DNA of 64,000 bases from Escherichia coli DSM 30083 = JCM 1649 = ATCC 11775. Its GTDB lineage: Bacteria; Pseudomonadota; Gammaproteobacteria; Enterobacterales; Enterobacteriaceae. The notes below the pieces were generated by a model. That model ran no database searches. It was not told the DNA's origin and saw only the letters and a list, made by a program, of their open reading frames with translations. Location of the stretch: the NCBI RefSeq assembly GCF_003697165.2, contig NZ_CP033092.2:186001-250000 (forward strand), written 5' to 3'. This document shows positions 29,044 to 38,074 of this stretch, one piece after another (position 1 is the stretch's first letter; every line of letters starts with the position of its first letter). The translations under genes were made by a program, and so were the position numbers.

Positions 29044-32000
29044 ATTGCCAGCACTGTTGCGGCAAACATCCCGCCCATTACGCCGGTACCTACCGCGTTT
29101 TGCGCGCCAGAGCCGGCACCATGACTGATAACCAGCGGCAGCACGCCGAGAATAAAGGCCAGAGAAGTCATCAGGATTGGGCGTAAACGCATACGCGCTG
29201 CTTCGATGATTGCCTCTACCGGCGTTTTCCCTTCTTTCTGCATCATCTCAACGGCAAATTCGACAATCAGGATGGCGTTCTTGGCGGAAAGCCCGATGGT
29301 GGTCAGCAAACCAACCTGGAAGTAAACGTCATTACTTAAGCCGCGCAGATCGGTGGCCAGTAATGCGCCAACGACGCCTAACGGAACAACCAACATCACC
29401 GAGAACGGAATTGACCAGCTTTCATAAAGTGCGGCGAGGGCGAGGAACACCACGACCAGTGAAATGGCATATAGCGCGGGAGCCTGGTTTGAGGATAACG
29501 CTTCCTGATACGACAGTCCGGTCCATGAGTAGCCGACGCCTGCCGGAAGTTTTGCGACCAGGTCTGCCATAAATTTCATGGCGTCACCGGTACTTTTCCC
29601 GGCAGCCGCTTCACCTAAAATCTCCATTGACGGGATGCCGTTGTAGCGTTCCAGTCGCGGTGAACCATAGGTCCATTCGGTAGACGAATAGGCAGAAAGC
29701 GGTGCCATCGTGCCAGAGGCGTTGCGTACATACCATTGGTTGATGTTATCCGGCAACATACGGAACGGCGTGCCTGCCTGGACATACACTTTTTTCACCC
29801 GCCCCTGGTTGAGGAAGTCGTTCACGTAGCTGCTGCCGAAGGCGGTGGAAATTGTCTGGTTGATATCAGACAGCGCCACACCCATAGCCTCGGCTTTCGC
29901 GGCGTTGACGTTCACTTTGAACATCGGCGTATCTTCCAGGCCGTTCGGGCGTACCCCGATGACCTGATTCGGTGATTGCGCTGCCAGTGATAACAGCTCG
30001 TTTCGCGCCTGGGTCAGCTTTTCGTGCCCCAGATTGCCGTTGTCCAGCAGTTCCATATCAAAACCTGACGCGGTACCCAGTTCAGCCACCGCGGGTAAGT
30101 TGAACGGGAAGACGACGGCTTTATTGATACTGCTTAGCGCAATCATTGCCCGCTGAATAATCGCGGTAACCGAGTTTTCCTCGCCGACACGTTCAGACCA
30201 CGGCTTGAGGCTGATAAACGCCAGACCGTTGTTTTGCCCCTGACCACTGAAGCCAAAGCCACCAACGGTAAACACCGACTGAACATTATTTTTCTCTTTT
30301 GTCAGATAATAATCCGTCACCTGTTGTAGCACTTTCGTGGTGTTAACCATGGTTGCACCGGAAGGTAACTGCGCGGTGGTCATAAATACCCCCTGATCCT
30401 CTTCTGGTAAGAAAGAGGTCGGCGTACGCAGGAACAGCACCGCCATCCCGGCGCAAATCAGCAGGTAGACCACCATGTAGCGACCGGTACAACGCAACAG
30501 CGAGCGGGTGCTGTCGGTATAGTGCTGAGTTGATTTTTCAAACAGCGTGTTGAAGCGTGCGAACAGGGCGTTAGGTTTGTGACCGCCCTCCGGCGCGGCT
30601 TTCAGAATGGTGGCGCACAGGGCAGGGGTCAGGCTCATTGCTACAAATACTGAAAGCAGCATGGAGGAGATCAGCGTGATGGAGAACTGGCGGTAGATCT
30701 CCCCGGTCGCACCGCTCATAAAGGCCATCGGCATAAACACTGCGGAAAGAACAACGGCAATCCCGACCAGCGCACGTTGGATCTGCCCCATCGATTTATG
30801 CGTCGCTTCCTTCGGCGGTAGCTTATCTTCCGCAATGACACGCTCGACGTTCTCCACCACCACGATGGCGTCATCCACCAGTAACCCTATCGCCAGCACC
30901 ATCCCGAACATAGTTAACGTGTTGATGGTGAAACCGACCGCCGACAAGATCGCAAACGTCCCGAGAATAACCACCGGTACGGCAATCGTCGGGATGATTG
31001 TGGCGCGGAAATTCTGCAAAAACAGATACATGACCAGGAAGACGAGGATGATAGCCTCAACCAGCGTTTTGAAAACTTCCTGAATAGAAATTTTGATAAA
31101 CGGTGTGGTGTCGTAAGGATAAACCGTCTTCAGGCTTGCAGGGAAATAAGCCGATAAACGGTTCAGCTCCTCTTTCACCGCTCGCGAGGTATCCAGGGCG
31201 TTTGCTCCGGTAGCCAGTTTGATGGCGATCCCGGCAGCAGGTTTGCCGTTATAGCGCGCCACGGTGGAATAATCTTCCGCCCCAAGTTCGACGCGGGCGA
31301 CATCACGCAGCAGCACTTGCGAACCATCTTGCTGAACTTTCAACAGGATTTTGCCAAATTCTTCCGGCGTTTGCAGACGCGTCTGCACAATGATCGAGGC
31401 GTTCAGTTGCTGGTCTGCCGCCTGTGGCATGCCACCCAGTTGACCACCGGAAATCTGGTTGTTTTGCACCTTAATCTGGGAAATAACATCGGAAGGTACC
31501 AGGTTATATTTATTGAGTTTTTGCGGGTCCAGCCAGATACGCATGGCGTACTCGGAACCAAAGAGCTGTACGCTACCAACGCCCGCGGTACGGCTTAGCG
31601 GGTCTTTGATATTAGACGCTACATAGTCCGCGATATCGTACTGGTTGAGGCTGCCGTTATCAGAAATAAATGCCGCTACCATCAGGATATTACTGCTCGA
31701 CTTATCGACGCTAATTCCCTGCTGCTGCACCGCTTCAGGTAATGAAGGCATAGCGAGTTGCAGTTTATTTTGCACCTGAACCTGTGCGATATCAGGTGAT
31801 GTCCCCGTCTCGAAGGTCAGAGTGATGGAGGCATTACCTGCCGCATCGCTGGTTGAAGACATGTACATCAGGCCATCAAGCCCATTCATATTTTGCTCAA
31901 TCACCTGAGTGACCGAGTCTTCTACCGTTTGCGCATCGGCACCCGGATAGGTAGCGCTGATGGTAATGGTCGGTGGCGCAATCTGCGGATACTGCGCAAC

Positions 32001-32093
32001 CGGTAAGTTCATGATCGCCAGACCGCCTGCAAGCATCATAATAATGGCAAGTACCCAGGCAAAAACCGGGCGATCAATAAAATAGTTAGCCAT
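28980..32093 (-). CDS. mdtF: RND multidrug efflux pump inner-membrane subunit MdtF
   Basis: MdtF is the proton-driven pump of the MdtEF-TolC complex. The 1037-residue protein has the AcrB layout: TM1 at 10-28, large periplasmic porter loops (about 40-330 and 560-870), and TM2-6 and TM8-12. The proton-relay pair is visible in TM4 (GLLVDDAIVVVENVERV, Asp about 407-408), together with the GxSSxS-type region and the TM10-12 block LTTIGLSAKNAILIVEFA. It lies 24 bp downstream of mdtE and is translated with it. In K-12 the pair is activated by GadE and GadX and in anaerobic growth. It exports drugs, bile acids and respiratory by-products. Confidence 0.97.
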   Translation of the reverse strand: MANYFIDRPVFAWVLAIIMMLAGGLAIMNLPVAQYPQIAPPTITISATYPGADAQTVEDSVTQVIEQNMNGLDGLMYMSSTSDAAGNASITLTFETGTSPDIAQVQVQNKLQLAMPSLPEAVQQQGISVDKSSSNILMVAAFISDNGSLNQYDIADYVASNIKDPLSRTAGVGSVQLFGSEYAMRIWLDPQKLNKYNLVPSDVISQIKVQNNQISGGQLGGMPQAADQQLNASIIVQTRLQTPEEFGKILLKVQQDGSQVLLRDVARVELGAEDYSTVARYNGKPAAGIAIKLATGANALDTSRAVKEELNRLSAYFPASLKTVYPYDTTPFIKISIQEVFKTLVEAIILVFLVMYLFLQNFRATIIPTIAVPVVILGTFAILSAVGFTINTLTMFGMVLAIGLLVDDAIVVVENVERVIAEDKLPPKEATHKSMGQIQRALVGIAVVLSAVFMPMAFMSGATGEIYRQFSITLISSMLLSVFVAMSLTPALCATILKAAPEGGHKPNALFARFNTLFEKSTQHYTDSTRSLLRCTGRYMVVYLLICAGMAVLFLRTPTSFLPEEDQGVFMTTAQLPSGATMVNTTKVLQQVTDYYLTKEKNNVQSVFTVGGFGFSGQGQNNGLAFISLKPWSERVGEENSVTAIIQRAMIALSSINKAVVFPFNLPAVAELGTASGFDMELLDNGNLGHEKLTQARNELLSLAAQSPNQVIGVRPNGLEDTPMFKVNVNAAKAEAMGVALSDINQTISTAFGSSYVNDFLNQGRVKKVYVQAGTPFRMLPDNINQWYVRNASGTMAPLSAYSSTEWTYGSPRLERYNGIPSMEILGEAAAGKSTGDAMKFMADLVAKLPAGVGYSWTGLSYQEALSSNQAPALYAISLVVVFLALAALYESWSIPFSVMLVVPLGVVGALLATDLRGLSNDVYFQVGLLTTIGLSAKNAILIVEFAVEMMQKEGKTPVEAIIEAARMRLRPILMTSLAFILGVLPLVISHGAGSGAQNAVGTGVMGGMFAATVLAIYFVPVFFVVVEHLFARFKKA

Positions 32094-32117
32094 GAAAGTC
32101 CCCTTAAGCCTGCAACG

Positions 32118-33275
32118 TTATTGTTTCGATTCGGTGCTGGCGTTTTCCTGGCTGGAGGAAATTGCACGTGCTTTGATACCCGGACGAATGCGTTGCAAAC
32201 CGGAAACGATCACCCGATCGCCAGCCTGCAAGCCAGAGGTGACAACCCACTGGTCGCCGATGGCTTTGCTGGCTTCGATTTCGCGTAGCTGCACGACATC
32301 GTCTTTATCCAGAATGAGTGCCGTTGCTTTACCCTGGGCGTTGTGGGTGACGCCTTCCTGCGGCACCAGTAATACATTCTGGCGGCTACCTTCATCCACT
32401 AATGCCGTGACATACATGCCAGGCAGCAAGTCACCATTTGGGTTGGGGAAAATCGCCCGTAACGTCACGGAGCCCGTGGTTTCATCCACCGTCGGGTCGG
32501 AGAATTTCAGCGTGCCGGTCTGGCCGTAACGTTTACCATTTTCCAGATTGAGCTGTACTGGCGTACTGCCCTGAACCTGTTTGATTTGCCCACTGGCGAC
32601 CTCTTCTTTCATGCGCAAGAAATCCTGCACCGACTGCGTGAGATCGACATAAATCGGGTCCAGACGTTGTACGGTAACCAGCGAATCTGCCTGATTAGCG
32701 GTAACGAGTGCGCCGACGGTCACCGACGATTTCCCGCTGACGCCCGTAATCGGCGAGGTGACATTCGCGTATTGCAGATTGATCGTCGCCTGTTCAACAG
32801 CCGCTTTGGCGACGGTGACATTGGCTTCTGCTTCATTCAACTGGGTGCGCGCGGTGTCATAATCCTGACGGCTAACATAGTTGGTCTTCAGCAACGATGC
32901 CTGGCGGTTAAAGGTGATGCGGGCATTGCTGGCGGTAGAGAGCGCTTTCGCCAGCGAGCCTTTGGCGGAGTTCAGCTCTGCCTGTAAAGGCGCAGGATCA
33001 ATCTGATACAGCGAATCGCCCTGGTTCACTTTATCGCCTTCGATAAAGTTGCGTTTAATGATAATACCGCCCACCTGGGGACGTATCTCGGCAACTTCAT
33101 AAGGAACGGTTCTACCGGGCAATTCGCTCAACACATTGACCGAACCGGGGGAGAGTGTGACGACACCGACCTCAGGCGTCATGGCGGCGGCGTTTTCCGC
33201 CGATTTGTCATCGCAGGCGGTGAGCATCGCGCCGCAGAATAACAACGGTATTAACAGTTTTCTTCTTCTGTTCAT
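32118..33275 (-). CDS. mdtE: Multidrug efflux membrane fusion lipoprotein MdtE
   Basis: MdtE is the periplasmic adaptor linking MdtF to TolC. Its 385 residues include a lipoprotein signal peptide (MNRRRKLLIPLLFCGAMLTAC, lipobox LTAC with Cys 21), a biotinyl-lipoyl half (VGGIIIKRNFIEGDKVNQGDSLYQID), an alpha-helical hairpin (about 95-165, A/Q/N-rich), the second lipoyl half (ANVTSPITGVSGKSSV) and C-terminal beta-barrel domains. It is the first gene of mdtEF, which lies on the same strand as gadE 338 bp further upstream. Confidence 0.97.
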   Translation of the reverse strand: MNRRRKLLIPLLFCGAMLTACDDKSAENAAAMTPEVGVVTLSPGSVNVLSELPGRTVPYEVAEIRPQVGGIIIKRNFIEGDKVNQGDSLYQIDPAPLQAELNSAKGSLAKALSTASNARITFNRQASLLKTNYVSRQDYDTARTQLNEAEANVTVAKAAVEQATINLQYANVTSPITGVSGKSSVTVGALVTANQADSLVTVQRLDPIYVDLTQSVQDFLRMKEEVASGQIKQVQGSTPVQLNLENGKRYGQTGTLKFSDPTVDETTGSVTLRAIFPNPNGDLLPGMYVTALVDEGSRQNVLLVPQEGVTHNAQGKATALILDKDDVVQLREIEASKAIGDQWVVTSGLQAGDRVIVSGLQRIRPGIKARAISSSQENASTESKQ

Positions 33276-33613
33276 TTTAGTCCCTGAAAATTCTTGAGAA
33301 ATAACGGTTCTTTAAATTGCGCGCGAGGAGAGATATGAGGGATTTACAGACCAGCGGCATAGTGGGGTTGTCAGCCAGTAAGATGGGATGCAAGCACAGT
33401 GATCGACATGGTGAGGTCAACGACAAAAAAAATGTTGCCGTTCTGCCAACAGTTTCTGCCAGCATGCGGGCAACGAAGGGTTCTACTGGTGGATACACAT
33501 ACCAGGGGAATAAAGTCGTTTTCGTCTCTCCTTCAATAATCACCGGGGGTATTGAAATCAGCATCTGCATCCCTCGTCATGCCAGCCATCAATTTCAGTT
33601 GCTTATGTCCTTA
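33276..33613 (-). promoter_or_regulatory. gadE-mdtE intergenic region
   Basis: This 338-bp region lies on the minus-strand transcript between the gadE stop and the mdtE ATG. A TTCAATA/TATTGAA stem at about 33531-33555 is the clearest structure. A small RNA (GadF) derived from the gadE 3' UTR has been described for K-12 and should fall in the right part, but I cannot mark its ends from sequence. Open frames here have no ribosome sites that persuade me. Confidence 0.5.
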
Positions 33614-34141
33614 CTAAAAATAAGATGTGATACCCAGGGTGACGATGTCGCTCATACGTCTTAATTTCAGCTTGTACATAATGTTGAATTTCTGAATCTT
33701 TAATGTTTGTTGCGAAATGTTGAGCGTTGACGTGATATTGCTTTCATTTTTGTTTTTCAGAATCAGTTGCATAATTTTGAACTGATTATGTGAAAAACAT
33801 AGTTGTGAATTCTTATGGGGCAAGTGTTTACCATAAGTAATCTCAAGAAGATTTTTGATACTTTCTTTACGGCTGACAAAATAAATAGGCGCTTTAGCTT
33901 TTAGTTTACTGATGTGATAAGGTGCCAAAACAATAATTCTCTCGGCATCTAATTTCTCCAGGAATTTAATCGCTTCTTCATCAAGGATATGGTTGTGATA
34001 GGTGTCAATGATCACCTTGAAGGGTTTATTGCCTACTTTTTTGATCTCTGACAGGGAATTGATTTTTATCATTTCGTGATTATCTTTCAACTGCCAAAAG
34101 CCCTGTAAAAGAAAAGAATCTTTCGTCATGAGAAAAATCAT
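33614..34141 (-). CDS. gadE: LuxR-family central acid-resistance activator GadE
   Basis: GadE binds GAD boxes, with RcsB, to activate gadA, gadBC, hdeAB, mdtEF and others. The 175-residue protein has an N-terminal regulatory part and a C-terminal LuxR-type HTH (about 115-170: FSHNQFKIMQLILKNKNESNITSTLNISQQTLKIQKFNIMYKLKLRRMSDIVTLGI). The Lys/Asn-rich, A+T-rich coding sequence differs from neighbouring housekeeping genes, as in other strains. The start at 34141 has AAGGAG 6 bp upstream; the open frame reaches 34219, but the extension lacks a better SD. Expression depends on the long upstream region. Confidence 0.97.
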   Translation of the reverse strand: MIFLMTKDSFLLQGFWQLKDNHEMIKINSLSEIKKVGNKPFKVIIDTYHNHILDEEAIKFLEKLDAERIIVLAPYHISKLKAKAPIYFVSRKESIKNLLEITYGKHLPHKNSQLCFSHNQFKIMQLILKNKNESNITSTLNISQQTLKIQKFNIMYKLKLRRMSDIVTLGITSYF

Positions 34142-34453
34142 AACTTGCTCCTTAGCCGTTATCGTTTCGAACATGTCATCCTTTTCATTATTTACATCCT
34201 TGTCCGAATCGTTGTTCAATATAGTAAACGCCTATAAGAACTTTGCCCTTCGTGAACTAATACGTCTATTAACACTAATCAATACTTCAGATTTATCCAT
34301 CACACACTCCATATATTGGTCCTAAGTAAGATTCCTGGTTGTTATCAGTTTGTAACTAGTAAACAAAAGGTTAACTTTTGCGGATTACTGCCCAAGAATA
34401 AGTTATCAATAACCAGTTTGTGATCTCTGAAGAATATTACTAAAGTTAAAATG

Positions 34454-34522
34454 TAATCCGATTTAAATATCGAGTCTCCTTGTTTCGACTTAGGCTGGCA
34501 ATTGGATTGCCAGCTTTCTTTT
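34454..34522 (+). ncRNA. arrS: ArrS-like antisense RNA to the long gadE 5' UTR
   Basis: A plus-strand intrinsic terminator (GCTGGCAA, TTGGA, TTGCCAGC, then TTTCTTTT, 34494-34522) sits inside the region antisense to the long gadE leader. The TTAAAAT preceding 34454 is a plausible -10. A transcript of about 69 nt ending here has the size, strand and place of ArrS, the acid-induced antisense RNA that promotes gadE mRNA processing in K-12. The 3' end is well supported; the 5' end is estimated from the published length. Confidence 0.65.
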
Positions 34523-34890
34523 AACGCATTGAAATTACCTGATTAAATAACTCATTCATGTCTTCAGGTTTTTATATAGCGTCTGGAGACACGGATATTT
34601 ATGCAATGTAATCAACGCCAGTTGCAAAAAAATGAACCCGGATTACTTATTTAACCGCCCATAGCATCAACGCTTACGGAACTCTTTGTTCACTTTCCCA
34701 CAGCACTTTTAAAACATTAAACCTGACCACGGAAAATATCAGCCATGATAATGTTTGAAATGGCTAATTTGCCATGGAACGAAAAAAATCAGATTAAATT
34801 CAGTAGGTTGAAATAATCAACAGCAGGCAATTGTTTCAATGATAGTGCGTAATTGAACTGAAACACTGTATAGCTAAGAGAGTATTAACT

Positions 34891-34921
34891 GGATCATAGT
34901 CACTTAATGTGACTATGATCC
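34891..34921 (-). terminator. Perfect inverted repeat after hdeD
   Basis: GGATCATAGTCAC pairs perfectly with GTGACTATGATCC (13 bp) around TTAAT, 18 bp after the hdeD stop. It has no good T run on the minus strand (AGTTAATAC follows), so it may act as a 3' stabiliser or protein site and not a strict terminator. Confidence 0.5.
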
Positions 34922-34939
34922 AGGTGGAAATAGGGATAA

Positions 34940-35512
34940 TTATTGCTTTTTAACGAACAAACTGGCGAAGCTGAACAGACTGGCGGCGCTAAATATCAGT
35001 TCAATTCCCACCAGTGTGGAAACCAGCGTTACCGACACCATCGGCGTAGCACCAAGGAATATCCAGGCAATGACGATATCCAGCACACCAATAACGAGCT
35101 GTAGCCAACTGCCTTTCATTGAACGCTGACGATACCAACTCATCAGGCGAATAACCCCTGCCACACAGAACAAACCGGCAATAAATGCCGCAATGGCAAA
35201 AATGCCCAGCTCTGGTGCGCGGATGAAGAAATAGCCGATCAATAAATAGGCGACTGCGACGAGGAAACCGGATAATACCGGCCAGAAATTATGACTGCGG
35301 TTGCTGAATAGCCCGACAATAAGCGCAATGCCCGAGCAGATTAATAATGCACCCACTACTGTGCTTAAAATGTCGCCAGAGACGAACGGAAAACTGATAC
35401 ACAGCAACCCGACGATAAACAGCAGCACGGCAATAAACTGGATTGCTCTGCGATGTTTTTTAAGCATCTCCAGATCAAACTTCAAAATTGTTGCCTTATC
35501 TATATATAACAT
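34940..35512 (-). CDS. hdeD: Acid-resistance membrane protein HdeD
   Basis: HdeD is an inner-membrane protein of 190 residues with six predicted helices (for example AIQFIAVLLFIVGLLCISFPF and LSTVVGALLICSGIALIVGLF), DUF308 family. It contributes to acid resistance at high cell density; its molecular activity is unknown. It is divergent from hdeAB, sharing a 254-bp control region with a GAD box on its own strand. Confidence 0.95.
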   Translation of the reverse strand: MLYIDKATILKFDLEMLKKHRRAIQFIAVLLFIVGLLCISFPFVSGDILSTVVGALLICSGIALIVGLFSNRSHNFWPVLSGFLVAVAYLLIGYFFIRAPELGIFAIAAFIAGLFCVAGVIRLMSWYRQRSMKGSWLQLVIGVLDIVIAWIFLGATPMVSVTLVSTLVGIELIFSAASLFSFASLFVKKQ

Positions 35513-35588
35513 AGAACCACCCTATAAAATTAAGAAGAAAATCCCCTGCTATCAATCTATGCCAAAAACGCGTCTAAGAATGCAGTCG

Positions 35589-35608
35589 ATTTAATAAAAA
35601 TTTCCTAA
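35589..35608 (-). promoter_or_regulatory. GAD-box-like site in the hdeD-hdeA control region
   Basis: Minus-strand TTAGGAAATTTTTATTAAAT matches the gadA GAD box at 15 of 20 positions, including the full TTAGGA and the TTATT core. It lies between divergent hdeD and hdeA, both known members of the GadE regulon. Confidence 0.65.
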
Positions 35609-35766
35609 TTACAGTATCTGATGCATCTGTAACTCATTGTATTGAAATAAAAATATCTGATTTTGATATTTTCCATCAACATGACATATACAGAAAACCA
35701 GGTTATAACCTCAGTGTCGAAATTGATTCGTGACGGCTCTTTCACTTTATAGTTGAGGATATTACG

Positions 35767-36099
35767 ATGAAAAAAGTATTAGGCGTTATTCTTGGTGGTC
35801 TGCTTCTTCTGCCAGTAGTGAGCAATGCAGCGGATGCACAAAAAGCAGCTGATAACAAAAAACCGGTCAACTCCTGGACCTGTGAAGATTTCCTGGCTGT
35901 GGACGAATCCTTCCAGCCAACTGCAGTCGGTTTTGCTGAAGCACTGAACAACAAAGATAAACCAGAAGATGCGGTTTTAGATGTTCAGGGTATTGCAACC
36001 GTAACCCCAGCTATCGTTCAGGCTTGTACTCAGGATAAAAAAGCCAGCTTTAAAGATAAAGTTAAAGGCGAATGGGACAAAATTAAGAAAGATATGTAA
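35767..36099 (+). CDS. hdeA: Periplasmic acid chaperone HdeA
   Basis: HdeA prevents aggregation of periplasmic proteins at about pH 2 by dissociating into disordered, client-binding monomers. The 110-residue precursor has a signal peptide (MKKVLGVILGGLLLLPVVSNA, then ADAQKAADNKKPVNSW). The mature protein keeps the two cysteines (WTCEDF and VQACTQ) that form the conserved disulfide. The lysine-rich C-terminus is typical. SD GAGGAT. First gene of hdeAB. Confidence 0.98.
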   Translation: MKKVLGVILGGLLLLPVVSNAADAQKAADNKKPVNSWTCEDFLAVDESFQPTAVGFAEALNNKDKPEDAVLDVQGIATVTPAIVQACTQDKKASFKDKVKGEWDKIKKDM

Positions 36100-36214
36100 T
36101 TCCGGGAATGCGTTACATCGTATTTCCTTGCATATTGAACAGGCCGGAATATCTTCTTTAAAAGCAGCTATTCCTCCTGTTTGTATATAATCTCTATATT
36201 GAATGGGTTACAAA

Positions 36215-36541
36215 ATGAACATTTCATCTCTCCGTAAAGCGTTTATTTTTATGGGCGCTGTAGCGGCTTTGTCACTGGTGAACGCACAATCTGCGCTGGC
36301 AGCCAATGAATCCGCTAAAGATATGACCTGCCAGGAATTTATTGATCTGAATCCAAAAGCAATGACACCAGTTGCGTGGTGGATGCTGCATGAAGAAACA
36401 GTATATAAAGGTGGCGATACCGTTACTTTAAATGAAACCGATCTCACTCAAATTCCTAAAGTGATCGAATACTGCAAGAAAAACCCGCAGAAAAATTTGT
36501 ATACCTTCAAAAATCAAGCATCTAATGACTTGCCGAATTAA
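36215..36541 (+). CDS. hdeB: Periplasmic acid chaperone HdeB
   Basis: HdeB is the HdeA paralogue working at milder acidity (about pH 4). The 108-residue precursor has the signal peptide MNISSLRKAFIFMGAVAALSLVNAQSALA followed by the mature start ANESAKDM, with the conserved cysteine pair (DMTCQEF, EYCKKN). The start at 36215 is the one that begins the signal peptide; a GTT-ACA-AAA extension from 36203 is also in frame but adds only four residues. It lies 115 bp after hdeA in the same operon. Confidence 0.96.
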   Translation: MNISSLRKAFIFMGAVAALSLVNAQSALAANESAKDMTCQEFIDLNPKAMTPVAWWMLHEETVYKGGDTVTLNETDLTQIPKVIEYCKKNPQKNLYTFKNQASNDLPN

Positions 36542-36553
36542 TAAGGTACAAGT

Positions 36554-36594
36554 AAAAAGGAGTAGCAAGTTGAGCCATCTTGCTGCTCCTTTTT
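36554..36594 (+). terminator. Strong intrinsic terminator after hdeAB
   Basis: AAAAAGGAGTAGCAAG pairs with CTTGCTGCTCCTTTTT (16 positions, one T-G) around a 9-nt loop. It ends only 10 bp before the yhiD ATG, so yhiD expression from the hde promoter requires read-through. Confidence 0.92.
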
Positions 36595-36604
36595 GCATTT
36601 TTAT

Positions 36605-37252
36605 ATGACAGCAGAATTTATTATACGACTTATACTTGCGGTAATTGCCTGTGGCGCTATTGGCATGGAAAGGCAAATGCGCGGCAAAGGAGCAGGGTTA
36701 CGCACACATGTATTAATTGGCATGGGAAGCGCCCTGTTTATGATTGTTTCGAAATATGGTTTTGCTGACGTGCTGTCTTTAGGTCACGTCGGACTGGATC
36801 CCAGCCGTATTGCTGCTCAGGTTGTGACGGGCGTCGGGTTTATCGGTGCAGGTAACATTCTCGTTCGTAACCAAAATATTGTAGGTCTGACGACGGCAGC
36901 GGATATCTGGGTGACCGCCGCCATTGGTATGGTTATTGGCAGCGGTATGTACGAACTGGGTATTTATGGTTCAGTGATGACCTTGCTGGTGCTGGAAGTC
37001 TTCCATCAATTAACCTTCCGCCTGATGAACAAAAATTACCATTTACAGCTGACATTAGTGAACGGTAATACGGTATCAATGCTCGACTGGTTTAAGCAGC
37101 AAAAAATAAAAACGGATTTAGTTTCGTTGCAGGAAAATGAAGATCATGAAGTGGTCGCCATTGATATCCAGCTTCATGCCACGACGTCGATAGAAGATCT
37201 GTTGCGATTATTAAAAGGTATGGCAGGGGTGAAAGGCGTTTCAATTAGCTAA
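36605..37252 (+). CDS. yhiD: MgtC/SapB-family membrane protein YhiD
   Basis: The 215-residue inner-membrane protein has four to five helices in the first 140 residues and a soluble C-terminal ACT-like domain (about 145-215). The MgtC-family core GVGFIGAGNILVRNQNIVGLTTAADIWVTAAIGMVIG is clear. Members are linked to Mg2+ limitation, acid and intramacrophage survival; here the position in the acid fitness island suggests an acid role. Its start lies just after the hdeAB terminator with no strong SD of its own, apart from purines inside the stem. Confidence 0.92.
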   Translation: MTAEFIIRLILAVIACGAIGMERQMRGKGAGLRTHVLIGMGSALFMIVSKYGFADVLSLGHVGLDPSRIAAQVVTGVGFIGAGNILVRNQNIVGLTTAADIWVTAAIGMVIGSGMYELGIYGSVMTLLVLEVFHQLTFRLMNKNYHLQLTLVNGNTVSMLDWFKQQKIKTDLVSLQENEDHEVVAIDIQLHATTSIEDLLRLLKGMAGVKGVSIS

Positions 37253-37272
37253 TCTGTATAGTTATTTATTCG

Positions 37273-37297
37273 CAGGAGTACCAGTGCGGTACTCCTG
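37273..37297. terminator. Terminator between convergent yhiD and chuV
   Basis: CAGGAGTACC pairs with GGTACTCCTG (10 bp, loop AGTGC), followed by TTGGTTTT on the plus strand. It marks the left border between the acid island and the chu locus. Confidence 0.85.
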
Positions 37298-37303
37298 TTG
37301 GTT

Positions 37304-38074
37304 TTAATGATCGAGGACGATCAGTGGTGAATGGTTGGCAGGATCTTTAAGTACGGTAATATCCGCGCCGTAGAGCATTGTCAGCGCCTGCTGTGTCAAT
37401 ACGTCCTGCGGCTTACCATTTGCGATAACCTTTCCTTTTTGCATTAATACAACACGGTCTGCATAACGCGCGGCAAGATTTAGATCGTGCAATACGCAGC
37501 AAACATTGAACTGCCGTTCGTGAACTAACTGGCGTAATAAACGAAACAAGTGCTGCTGATGGTGAATATCCAGCGCCGAAGTTGGTTCATCAAGAAATAA
37601 CCATTTCGGTGAGGGAGTAGGTTCCCAGAGTTGCACCAGCAGGCGCGCTAATTGCACGCGCTGTTGTTCACCACCGGATAATTGCCGATAGTTGCGGTTT
37701 GCTAACGCCTGACAGTCACATAACGCCATTATTTGTGCTGTTTCATTATCCTGATTACCAGTACGATGCGGATGCCGCCCCATCTGGATAACTTCTTGTA
37801 CGCTGAATGGAAACGCCATGTGGCTATTTTGACGCATCACGGCCCGGTGTTTCGCCAGTTCAGTAATCGACCATTCATTTAATGGCTTATTAAACAACCG
37901 ACATTCGCCGCTATCAGGTTGAAGATAGCCGGTTAGCTGGCGAAGCAGCGTAGATTTTCCCGCACCATTAGGCCCGAGGATGGCAACAATTTCCCCACCG
38001 GGAAAAGTCAGCGAGACATTATCAGTCAGACGCCGCCCCTGAAGGCTATAAACCAGATTCTGGGCGCTGATCAT
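37304..38074 (-). CDS. chuV: Haem ABC transporter ATP-binding protein ChuV/HmuV
   Basis: This is the ATPase of the haem importer, partner of ChuU. Its 256 residues include Walker A ([13 protein letters not shown]), Q-loop, signature [15 protein letters not shown], Walker [13 protein letters not shown] and the switch His ([17 protein letters not shown]). The open frame extends to 38227, but the ATG at 38074 follows GGAGG and overlaps the chuU stop as ATGA, so coupling decides the start. It is the last gene of the minus-strand chu operon. Confidence 0.95.

Larger units (their letters stand above)
34142..34939 (-). promoter_or_regulatory. gadE long upstream regulatory region
   Basis: The 798 bp without a coding gene between gadE and hdeD corresponds to the sensory-integration region of gadE, which in K-12 carries three promoters (transcripts starting about 21, 124 and 566 nt before gadE) and sites for EvgA, YdeO, GadE, GadX, GadW and H-NS. 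The sequence is very AT-rich throughout. I did not resolve individual operators by eye. It includes the arrS antisense gene. Confidence 0.8.

Noticed and set aside
33277..33570. Open frames on both strands in the gadE-mdtE gap
   Set aside because: No SD, unlike protein composition, and the region is better explained as gadE 3' UTR plus mdtEF promoter.
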